Below are positions 1-12,400 of a DNA stretch of 64,000 nucleotides, in pieces (the first letter of the stretch is position 1; each line of letters starts with the position of its first letter). The stretch spans positions 27,091,387 to 27,155,386 of the forward strand of contig OU612069.1 of the NCBI GenBank assembly GCA_914767715.1, read 5' to 3'. Origin of the DNA: Membranipora membranacea (lineage: Eukaryota > Bryozoa > Gymnolaemata > Cheilostomatida > Membraniporidae). The translations under genes were made by a program, and so were the position numbers. A model generated the notes under the pieces. It made no database searches. It had not been told where the DNA came from and saw nothing but the letters and a program-made list of their open reading frames with translations.

Positions 1-437
1 ACTTTGGGATCATGTTCCCTTGTTTGCTCCAGAAGGACAACTAAAATCTGATTATATCTCAATAAGGTAATGAAGAGTTGGTATTGCTTGACTGGATAGA
101 GATTAAAAAGGTTGCTGGAGGATAAGTTTGTGAAATATTTGCTCACGTGCATTCTTTCTGGCATCATTTTCTAACTGGTTAATTCTAGTTGATACTAAAT
201 AATATCCGGGCATCATCTTCATGAATGCTGCATGGTGATCTTGATTTTATGTCTGAGGCACACATTTGAACTTGGCCCACTAGCTTATTGAGCTTAAGAA
301 CTGGATATTGAAAGTTAAAGGCAGGCAGGATGGCGTAGTGGTTATGATAGAGCAGCTAAATAAAAAGTGTTTTACATATTTACATTTACATTTATAAACA
401 TCCCACCTGTCTATCAAACATTAATATTTCATTTTAG

Positions 438-3400
438 CCTCCGTTTGGTGCCAATTGCATCACAAGTTGTGCAAAGTCTATGTGCACTTGTGTTCGGAGT
501 GGTCTCGGATTCTTGTGTTCGAAAAACAAGAATGTTACTCATAGGCACCGTAGCGATGTGGTTTTGGTGAGTTACTAGATACTCTGACAATTTTCTCACG
601 CATATGTCATTGACAGGATAGTGTAACATAGTTTGCCAAACCCTGAAAAGATTTAGGCTTAGGTTACTGAAGCTACAATAATAATGTATAATAGAACAGT
701 ATCCAATCTATCACCAATATGCCCTTTTGACTTGATAGTTTTATCTCATGGTTAATTTGACTATCGAACTTGAACTTCTTCTTTGACCTATTTTGTGTGG
801 TTCAATATATGCTTGACTAGGCTAGGGTGTGACTGTGACAGACATTCTTAATTTGTTGGTTAAAATTTCAGAGTTTAGTCGGGGACACTTTGCCCTCGGT
901 TTTAGGCAGGTTAGAGCACAAGTGTAGGTTCATCATGTACTAGCTGTCAGTGGGCAATGGGATTCGAACCCATGAAGACTGGCGCTCTACTCCCAAAGTT
1001 GGAGAACAATCTAACATGTGTGAACTTATCAGGTTGTTGTTGCTATTGTTGTAGCTTATCATGCCTGTCCCGCCCATAAAATTACCAAGGTCTAGTTCTG
1101 CAGCAGAACACCAAACCAATAGAGCAGCCAGTACAGATTTCGAGTAACAGGTCATTGGATACATTTGCAAGAGGCAGGACTAGCTTCATACATCCGAGCC
1201 AATCTTGCTAACCGAAAATTTTCTCTGGTATAAGAAATTGGTGTAACAAAATCGCAGCAGATGAAGATGAATTATTATTTGGATAAATAATTACTAATTG
1301 AATGCCCCGTCTAGGAATTCCCTTATTGAGATGCTCGATTCAAACTTAGTAAGAAAGGGAAATGGAACTAGATATAAGATCATATTTATAATAAGGACAT
1401 AGTACAATTTTTTTTGGCTTAAGCACTTAGTCAGGTCAAACTATATGAATCTGCCCCATTTTCCCAATGTCATTTTCCCACCAAGCCATTTTTCCACCTC
1501 CCGTTATCCCACTCTGCCGTTTTCCCACCTGGACATTTTCCCACCGAGCCATTATCCCATCTGTTTGATTTCCCACTGTGCCATTTTCCCACCTGGACGT
1601 TTTCACACCAATCTAGTTTCCCACATGGACGTTTTCCGACCGATTCATATTTCCACCCAGACATTTGCTCAACAAGCCATTTTCCCACCAAGCCGTTTTC
1701 CCACCAAATGATTTTCCCAACAGGACAATTTCCCAACAAACAATTTTCCCAACAGGACACATTACCACAGTGCTGTTTTCCCACCACAAAAATTTTTCAC
1801 CGCACAGTTTTCCCTTTGTAGCCTTTTTTCAGGCTAAGCCGTTCACATTTCACCAATAAGTAAACAATTTTCACATCAAGCCAACAGGAGTGAAGAAATG
1901 AAAATGAAAATGTGAGTTGATTTTATTAGTAGCGGATTGATTTTGATTTGAGATTTTAATTGCACAAGTTAGTCCAAGTGGTTGATTTTATCAACATTGC
2001 CTCCTTGTTATAAATTACTTTTTTGACAAAACAAATCAATCGTGCCTTTGCCAATTCTCAAAAGTTTTGAGCCATTTAATCATTGACCGGGCTGAATCAT
2101 ATCAACGGTTATTGGCCATATCACTCATATCACAAAATTTAGCTTTCTTCATATGTTATCCACATGGCTTTCGGTAAAGATTGTCTTACTAGTTTTTACA
2201 AGCTTTTATCAATCAACCACCAAACAATGTAAACAAAATTCTCACTCTACGTATCTTGACACACACGATCCTTTTCGAGATGGCAATGAATCGTATTAAA
2301 GTTACAACAATTATTTGTTTTGACTAGGGCCCCTTCCTGCTTTTACCATATTAGCCGTTTGATACATTAGAATTGTTTCCACTTGTAAAAAAAAGGGACA
2401 ACTACCTGCAATACTAAATGCGTTGGTGATCACCAATAAGCGTGAACATATATGATTGCATTGATGAATCTGTGCTGTTAAATAAGGGTGGTCATTTAAA
2501 GCAGACAAGGCATAGATGATACCACTACGAATACAAATACAAAGCTTGAAAATTAGGTAACTGACAAAATTCCATTTGCAAAATCTTCCCATTATAGCAC
2601 TGCTTTTTGCCTCCAGCTATTAAAAAATAGTAAAAGGAAACCCAATGTTCAAATAGGGGACGAATTCTCTTGAAACAATTACAGACCTGAATTACTATTT
2701 TATAATTTTTTTCTCTAAACGCATTTACCACTGAAATATTCGACCATAAAATATTATAGAGGAAATTATCGATATGTGGTATAATTGACAGTGCCCTTAG
2801 TCGATTGGAACCATATTTACGCCAGTGAGTTTTATTTGTTAAAATTGTGAACTTAGACCAATATCGAAATAGGACTTCCCCTATCAATAAATATCAACTG
2901 AATTTATAGGAATTATGCTAGCTACTCTATTGCATCAGGAGATAATCAGACAATAACTGAATTCATGCTGCAATTGTAAAATTTGGGAGTGATGTCACAC
3001 AATCCAGTTTTGGTGCGGAAACTTAGTTATAACAAATTAGAAGCATGCAACACTTGCCATAACAATGCACCCTAGAATTTGATCATATCATATGCTGGTG
3101 TGTGCAGGGGATTGGAATGAACGTCGGCTGGAATGAACTCCGACGGGATTGAGATTAGCTGGAATGAACATAGAAAGTGCTGGATTGAATGTCGACTACA
3201 TTAGTATATAGAATCAACTTCTACTCCTGACTTTCACCTTTGAAAATTTCAATCCAGCACTTTCTACATTCATTCCAGGATTTTTGACTTTCAAACCAGA
3301 CTACGTTCATTCCAGTTAGTTCGATCCCGTCGATGTTTGTTCCAGCTGATGTTCATTCCAAGATTCTGTGTGCATCTTCTATTTACAAACCCGTTCCTTA

Positions 3401-6400
3401 GTTGAACACAACTATGCGTTATTTCAAGGAATCGTACAAGAGCAAAGTTGTTAAAAATCATGAGAAAACTGTTCAAGTCATTTTCATAACCTCGATCAGC
3501 ATTTTTAACACCAACGGTCATAGACTTTAGGATTCTAGAACAAAAAAAGTACGACAAAACTTTTATGACGAGACTCTAACACTACTTTCAATTAACATTT
3601 TTAATGCCTGAAAAAGAGTTGAAGGAATAGAAACAACAAATTAAAAAGAAGCTACAAGCGTTCATTTGAAAAAGAAAACCATGGTGGGAAAATGGCAAGT
3701 GGGAAAACGTCCGGGTGGAAATATGGATTGGTGGGGAACCGTCCAGGTGGAAAAAATGGTTTAGTGAGAAAACATCCAGGTGGGAAAACAGCTTGGTGAG
3801 AAAACATCATGATGGGAAAAGAGATTGGTTGGAAAACATCCCGTTGTGAAAATGGATCAGTGAAGTGAGAAATCGTCCTAGTGGGAAATCGTCCTAGTGG
3901 GAAAATGTTGAGGTGGGAATATGGCTTGGTGGCAAAATGGCTTGGTGGGATAGAGAGAGATTGGAAAATGGCCTGGTGGGAAAATGACATTGGGAAAATG
4001 TCCGGATACCATATATCCATATATCTGTCTATCACCTTATTCCTCCTTTATCAGCTTTACATACATAGCCGGAGTGATGTTAGAAGCTGGTTATAAACTA
4101 AACTGTAGACTGAACAGGACGCTAGATGGAAAGCAGTATCCGCATTGTAAATTAGATGACCTTATCTCAACTGGGAGAGCGAAAGGAAAAGATGTAATAA
4201 CATTATACATGTCTGTGATATTAGTGCTTTCTTGCTTCAAATCTATGCTTATGACAGCAACACCAGCGTTAGCTGGGGACCAGGTAAGCATTTATTTCGT
4301 TGGAGTATTGCGAACTGTTCACCACGCAAAAAACATTCCAGGTACTCTTGAAAATACAGTAAACTGTCCCAGAGACACATAACAATTGCAACAGGCCCAA
4401 TGTAAACTGCCCCCCCCCCCCTCTTATTGTAAACTCTCCTCCCTCTATTGTGAAATGTGTCCTCTATTATAAAGGGTTCTCCCTAAGTTGCTGACTGTCC
4501 CATCTAAAGGTACTATCAATTTGAGATCCTTATGGTAGGGTCAGATCATCTATCCGGTGCACACTGTGATGTACTGGCTGCCATTATGATGATTTCAGGG
4601 GTACAAGGTGATGTAGGTTGTATCTTATTTAAATATTGATTACGGTTATTGAGTGTTCAATTTCTCTCGTAAAGCACCTGATAGAACTAGTTTTCATGGA
4701 CACGAGTTTTCGGTGGGACTCTTAAGTTTGAAAGATGTCCAGTTTGCTAAGGACATGTTGAATAGATTTGGTTAGTTTACAGTAGGCCTGTTGCTATTGT
4801 AAAACGTCCCCGGAACAGTTTACAAAAAAAGTGTCCTGGGGTTGTTTTCGCACTGGAAACAATTTGAAACACTGCACCGTCTACATTGTTGTCAATGCTC
4901 ATTATTCTGTCTTTTTAGATTGTATTGTTGTTTTAGATGAGAGAAAGGGAGGCATTGAAACCGCTCTATACATTATATTTTTGGTTTTGGACACTTGGAG
5001 ACACAACAGCAATCATCATCATTGGTTTGATCAGACTATCTTATGATGATATAAAAATCACTCAGGTGACAGAGGATCTTCAGGATAAATTCCGCTTCAT
5101 TTTTGTCTGCATCGCAGTTATGACCTTGGTAGCATCAACACTTAGCACATTGATAATATTTTCTGGTAAGTTGGATCATTGATGCTAACTTTGTTGATAC
5201 CATAGCAATTACAAAACTCTCAGTTTGTGCCAGTTCACTGCACTTCACATCACAAATGAAGTATGAAATTTTGCAACCGGTGCTGAAGCATTAAAATTGA
5301 TATAAATTTGTATCTTGTTTTAGTTATTTTCTCAAAGTCTGTAAGAGAACCTCGATCTGATACAAGTGTCATCGTAGACACTTTTGGGATATGGAAACAG
5401 GCCTGGAAAAGAAGAGAGTGAGTAGAACTGTATGAATGTACTAATTACAAAACTGGCTGATCAAAGCGTCTTTAGAGTTTTACATTGACACCCCTCTGAC
5501 GGGCCTAGATTGAGCTTGACTCAATTGGCCAGCATCTGAAAAACCAGGTTTTTGTAGGAGCTTCATTTGAACAACTTGAGTAAGTGCTGTGTGGGTTTAC
5601 TCAGAACACAATTTTCAACAACTCCGCATTCTCATATCTTCAGAAGCTTACACAAAATCAGTCTCATAGTAAAACTGGCACTCTTTCATAAAAATTCTAT
5701 GACATGTGTGGGCTCTTACAAACTTCCCAATATAATACTCCCAGAAATAACAGATGTGTTCACATTGATGCTCTTTATCACCAGTAGGTCTTAAAAACTT
5801 CCACCGTTCTCTGGAAAATTTTTCACATAAGGGTGCAAAATTGAGCAAATCTATCCATCTCACAGTGAAATAATGTAATCATTTATACATGTGATAATCC
5901 CTTTACAATCTTCATTTGACTGCTTTGCTATGGTAGATTGAAGTCGTTAAAATTTGCCCTGCTGGAATTTCCAGTCCCATCCCACTAAGATGACCTACTT
6001 AAAATGAACATGTCCTTTGAATAACCAATTCTTCTTCATTCCTTCATTACAAACACCTGCTAGGCATAGTGCGGCGCCGGAACTTTGCCGACCTGCCAAC
6101 TGCCGACAGGCCTGTTCTCAGATATTTCAGTCTTAGCATTTGATTTCCAACCTAAATGCAACAGTACCCCCAGCACATGTTGGTTACCCATTTAGGGCAG
6201 TGAACTGACTGAACTTACCATGTTTCCTTGCTTCTTCCCCCCTTCTTCCTCTCCCTTGTGAAAAATTTTCTTTTTGCATGGGGGCCGCCATCTTTCTTTG
6301 AAATGTTTTGGGAATTGCGCTCTCATTCTCATTTTGAAAAGACAACCCTCATGCTTTTTGAAAGAAACATTGCCTTTTTATTGTTATTCAATAAAATACA

Positions 6401-9400
6401 AATGTTGGAATTTTTATCCAGTGCATTCCTCTTATTCCTTTTATGCTGCCTGGGATTTAAAAGTGTTATGAGTTTAGTTAAAGCATGAATGAAGCTCTCT
6501 GGATTCAGGGATTTAGTAAATTGTTTGTATATTTCCGAAATGTATCATAATAGTTTATCGGTAGCCAGTTAAGACAGGTTCACTATCATTAAGCAGTGTA
6601 GAGCCTCTGCTGGATTGATTATCAATACCCAACTCTACATACCACTGTGTCAGCAAGTTTGGCACAATGCATGAAGATATGAGTTAGGCACTTCTGACAA
6701 GTTATGAAAACTTAAAAAGAGGTCTAGTCTACGCAGCTACAACTGTGACAATATCGTTGTTGAATCTATTGTCAAATGTCTCTCACCCATTTCGATTAGA
6801 TCAAGCCATGGTAAGCGGTTCTGTTTCATACTATTATCAGTTTTACTGGGTTCCATTGCGTTATGTTACTCGCTGCTGAAGAAAGGCTCATTGACATGAA
6901 AAATCTTTTGCCAATTTTATTAACCTTTGGGACCTTTGGGAAGAATTATTAGTCCCAATCAACTATATATATACATATAGCTATGGGGTGCGACCCCTGC
7001 AAGTACTAGGGAGGGAAGAGGTCTAAACATAGACCTAAAAATAGTAAGCCTGTTCTTAGGTCTATGGGTCTAAACTGTTTGCATAGTATTGCTTGGAACT
7101 CTTAGTAGGCACTGATGTGTACTTTGTGATAAGTATCAGTACGCAGTTGTTACCATTGTCATTGATTATGATTTAGGGGCGTATGCAAGATCAACTCTAT
7201 CATACACCATTTAAAATTTGCGAGAGTACTTCGGATGGTCACAGAGATTTTATTACTTCTATATCTGACTAGCAAAATACATATGACAACCGTAAATCAA
7301 CAGAGAGTGTGATTTAATGACTTAATGGTCTTGTTCAGACTTATAGTGGGGGTTCAACTTGATCTGCTCGACCTCTCTGATCTTGATTCTGTACTAGCCA
7401 TTAGTGATGATGATCTCCATGCTATTAATGGTAAGACACACCCATCATTCGAAAGCTTCACAGGGAAGATAGTCATTGACTTGGTAGCAGCCAAATCAAA
7501 AATAATCTCATGCAATTTGGGCTTCATCTTACATTGTTCAATTGCAACTTTTTTTTGCTGCCACACCGCCAACAATGGTTCGTTATTGGCTCTCGCTTTA
7601 GACTTCAGCCCGCTGTGGTATTTTCCCCTTCTTGAGTTTAAATATAATATGCATGAAGCTTGGTTTAATGCAGCAGTTGTCCTCTTTTTGTCAGTGAGGC
7701 TGCAACTCCAAAATATTATACATAAATTAAAATTCAGAATGGCAGCCACCATGCAAAGAGAAAAGTTTTCACAAGGGAGAGGAAAAAGCAAGGAAGCATG
7801 GTAAGTTCAGTCAGTTCACTGACCTAAATGGGTTACCAACATGTGCTGGGTGTACTGTTAGTATATGCACTTGCATACTGTTAGCATATGCACTTGCATT
7901 TTGCATTTAGGTTGGAAATCAAAGGCTAAGACTGAAATATTTGAGAACAGGCCTGTCGGCAGGTCGGCAAAGTTCCGGCGCCGAGGCATAGTGTGCCTAC
8001 AAATTTCCAATAACATCACTTACAGAGGCAACCAGTTAGAACACAGGTATGATGATGATGGTGTTGAATGAATGGGTCCAGTCTAATTAACCTGAATTGA
8101 ATAGGGCATAGGGTGGGTGAATGAGAGACAAAGAAGAATGAGACTGAGAATGAAACTCTAAAGCTGCGTTTACACGTCCGACAAATCGGCTAATAATAAC
8201 AACTCCGACACAGATTACGAATCTGCTCTATAATCGTTGTCTGTCAACATGTCAACGATACGCTATTTACACACTGTTCATGCCTAACCGATTTCAACAC
8301 AAACTTCCAACTCAACTTGTCTCTGATTGGCTAGTGAGACAACTAGTTGGTTTATTCAGTAGTAATATTAGCTAGTAACTAGTAGTAACTAGTTAGTAAT
8401 TCATAGCTGGAGAGTGGAGTCTCCTTCACTAGTCTCCCTAGTTGAAAGGCTACTGTTGTGCCCCTGCAGACTGAGACTGAGAGAGAGTCATGTATAGTAA
8501 TGATTCATCATCTGATGACGATGTTATAATAGCAGCAGCAGCAATAACTGTTATAACTATATTGCTGTACAATTTGCTGCTCAGGACAAGGAAAGGGTGA
8601 GAGAAATATAATGATCATCATTACTTATACTCATTTATTGGCTGAACCATTCATAATCGTTAAGATCTGTCGTTCACTTGTGACGTTGTCACAAGTGAAC
8701 GATTTTGAACAATACAGATTTAAACACCGATTTAAACACAGATTAACTGTTTACAAGGTCAGTCAATCGGTGACCTGTGTCGGAGTTGTTATTATTATCC
8801 GATTTGTCTCACACGTAAACGCAGCTTTTCTGTTCCTCTATCCACCCACCAAACAAGCTTAATCTATTGGTCAGGAGTACATCCACTGTGGAATATATTA
8901 GAATTATCTTTCTTCTTAGTCTTGGAGAACTTAAATTCAGAATTAATTGTTGTTATCCCATTGAGAAAATAGGAAAAGCATGGACACTTATGGGAAAACC
9001 ATTGAGCTTGAGAATTTGCTTTAGCAAGAATATAGGATTATTTCCATAGAAGAGAGTCAAATGTTCACTCTTCCCATCAAAAAACTGTACATATGTGAAT
9101 TTTAGCCTATGACCTTTGACTGACCTGGCCAAAATCCAGATGAACACACAACAGATCAATCTTATGGGTGGGTAGTAATATTATCAGGAAGTATGTTAAA
9201 ACTAAAAGACTTTTGTTTTAAAATCTTTGGAAAAGGAGACTTGAATAAAATATCCCTTGAAACGTTTCTGGACAACTCCCAAATAAAAGAGAAGAAAAAT
9301 GTATCAGAATGGTCATCCAGTCAGATTTTCTTACCCCAACGACCGTTGGGGTAAAAACAATGGGAAAAATTCTTACCCAAACGACCTGGGGGATCACAAC

Positions 9401-12400
9401 ACCACTGCTGCCAACCCAACAAATTAGCTTGTCCTTATTTTGCCAGCCAGCTAAAGGAAGGAGAATCCTTTCTTTCAACTGCTGCCCACAAAAATGGTGG
9501 AGATTTCCCTGAGCAGGCAGTGAATGAGAGGGAGCTTTTTGGGAAGTACTCTCTAGTCATACTCTGTATTCTGCCACTTTCTTATAGTACATGGCTTCCA
9601 ACAGAATATGTAAGTAAGGGCATAGCCCCATATTTTTGACTTACTGCCGCAAGGCGCCACTGAATTCGATCCTTGAACAGCAGACTGTAAATACTGATTA
9701 CAGGAAAAAAATATCTAAGATAAACCTGATCAGTATATCTCATATAATTTGAGCAAATCACTTTCTATATTTATTCCACTATCAGTTTGCTTTTTTAGCT
9801 GAGAAACCGTCTCAGATTCATATGAAGTTTCCAAAACTACTCTTTGATTTCTGTCTTTGGTTTGAATCGTATAACTGGCCACATTTTCGTATTTGTTTAA
9901 GTCACATAAAACATGATGCTCAGGACAGGAACATCCGAAAGATCAGTAACCTACAAATTATGATGTTTCTGACCCAAATGTTATTTTTCATAATAATATA
10001 GTTTTGCATGCTTTTAAATTGTACATTGAGCTGAATCATAAATTACCTATTTAAGAAACATTGGCTTCTCCAAAAAGAGAAATAATTCATTGGCTCAGGA
10101 AAGTTCTGACTGTTTCTAGAAAAAATACGATTGGCATACAGCCCTGTAATTATTTTGTCACTGATCAACGGTTCTTATGAATGTTCAATTTCAATTTCTA
10201 TTCTCTAATGTATTATAACACAGGGGTCATCTACACCATCAATGAATAAATCAATGGAGTGTGGGAATGAGACACTTTTGGAGCTTGAGACGGACAATGA
10301 CAGGGTATGTATTTATTTTCATGGTTAAGTTAATATATAGGCAGCACATAGATTGATAGATTTTTGCAGATTCCAGAATGACAAGGCCACTTAATTCACT
10401 GTTAATATTGAAGGTTTCAAGTCCTTGTGCAAAATGTAAGATCCAAGTAGTAACCTACTTTTCTTTCTTGATAAAAAAAACCCATTTTGGTAAACTTTCA
10501 GTTCTGAGACAAGCCGAAGCATACCACACCAGCAGAGAGACTTATTTTCTTTCTTCCTTAGATAATCTACGAAGGGATCCAACAAATCACATGTTTAGCG
10601 GTCATACCAGCAATATATGCTGTCTCATACATGCTTCGCCGTATAAGGGGTATAAACATCAATTTATTCCATCGAATTGTGGCCGGACTATGCTGTATGA
10701 TCATCGCTCAGATTTGTTATGTCTCACAAAGTGGTAAGGTTTCATTGAAAGTATATGATGCAGATGTCCAAAGGAATATGTATTTCAGCAGTTAGTTCTG
10801 CACAAGTTATGCAATATTTTGCCACTCAAAAAATTGTAGCATTTCTCGGTAAATATTATATATAGTCCTAGAACTTGCCCCTTTTACATCAATGGCACCT
10901 ATGAGGTTTCAAACCTCATGCTGTAAAAGCGCACTATGCTAACAACTTGTAGGACTGTAGAGAACTTTTGAGATTAATGAACTAAGCAACTTAACTGCAA
11001 AATGTAATAATTGTGGTTATAATCAGTAATTAATAATATTTGGAAGTGGTTGGATACTGCGCTGGTACAGGACTATGCTTTAATACCTCATAGGTGTCAT
11101 TGATGAAAGAGGGGGTAATTTCTAACGCTACACAACCTACAACACAAGTTACCCATAATTGCTATGAATTCTACCACTTTCAGAATATTGCTACAGCAGG
11201 ACTAGCTGCTAGACTATATATTGCTTAGGCCCTTCAGTTATCTTTAAGTGTGTAACTAAAGCAACTGTAACTGCTCTGCTTAATAAACTTCAAAATGAGC
11301 CCAAGAACAGCTCAGTTGGGCCTGGAGTTATGACGTAAGTCCTTGCTGAAGTTGACGCTCGCACGCAAGACTTCCGTTGGGGACTTTGATACCATAGACA
11401 TGCATCTTGTGTATATGTCTACCATTATTAACTTTTCACTCATGTGATTCCATCATAATTGGATGACACAAGTGATATTCAACATCATGTCATCTGATAT
11501 AAAAAGAGTAAAAAGTTGAAGTTAAAGGTGTAATTTATCTTTGGATTATTAGTCATTCTGAGTATCTTAGCCTTCAACTGTTATCTCTCAGTGATCTGAG
11601 GTAATCTATCTAGCCATTTGGTTAAAGTGAAAGTCCTTCTATTCACTGCCAGGTGATTAGTGCCGCAGGAGATGTAGGTTCGAGTCCCACTGGGGGAGCT
11701 TTTATTGTTGATCGTTCCAGCCCCAAGCACCATCTGGTGTATACCTCTCCTGTGTACTTTTCTACTGACTGACTCATAAAAAGACATGTGACAGCATGGA
11801 AAGACATGCTGACAAGCTGGAAAGACAGCTAAACCTACTACAAGAGTCCCAGCAATAAGCCATGTAAGGCCAACAACCCTAACACGTACGCTGTGTTTCA
11901 TAGGGTGGCAATGGTGGATCGGAATGTGCTGTGGGGTGAGAGAACACAACTCCTAGTAGTGAATAGCGTGCTATCTAATTAGCGCCATCCACCCATTCTT
12001 TTTTTGGGGATGGTGAGATGGCCCAATCGGTTAGCGCTTGCTATTCACTTTCAGGCGATTAGTGCCTGAGGATTTTTGGGTTCGAGTCCCACCAGGGGAG
12101 CTTTCATTGTTGATTGTTCCAGCCCCCAGCACCCTCGGGTGTATACCTCTCCAGTATCTTAGCCTCCAACTGTTATCTCTCAGTGATCTAGTATATCTAG
12201 CCATTTGGTTAAAGTGAAAGTCCTACTAGGCCATTTTTGGTACGGTTTTAAAGATCTCAGGCTGAAAAGTCATTAGGGCATATGAGTTAAAACAGACTGT
12301 GAACCTAGCATGGGCAGGCTGTTGTGTCGGGGATGGGTCGGTGGGGAAGGGGGGGACAGCCTGGGTAAATCCGTCGTGACCTCTTCTAGGTCACGACACA

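Noticed and set aside
1445-1859. Open frames on both strands (repeated FPPSHFP- and VGKW-like peptides)
   Set aside because: They are translations of the degenerate 16-bp repeat array, open in several frames; no codon constraint.
2311-2887. Two overlapping minus-strand frames (93 and 120 codons)
   Set aside because: They lie in the foldback core, have no recognisable domain, and overlap each other in different frames.
3652-4035. 127-codon minus-strand frame of SHQAVFPPG-type repeats
   Set aside because: Inverted partner of the same repeat array, not a gene.
7325-7804. 159-codon frame that might be a transposase
   Set aside because: No catalytic motif or known domain; an equally long frame exists on the other strand, and the 3' part is TIR sequence.
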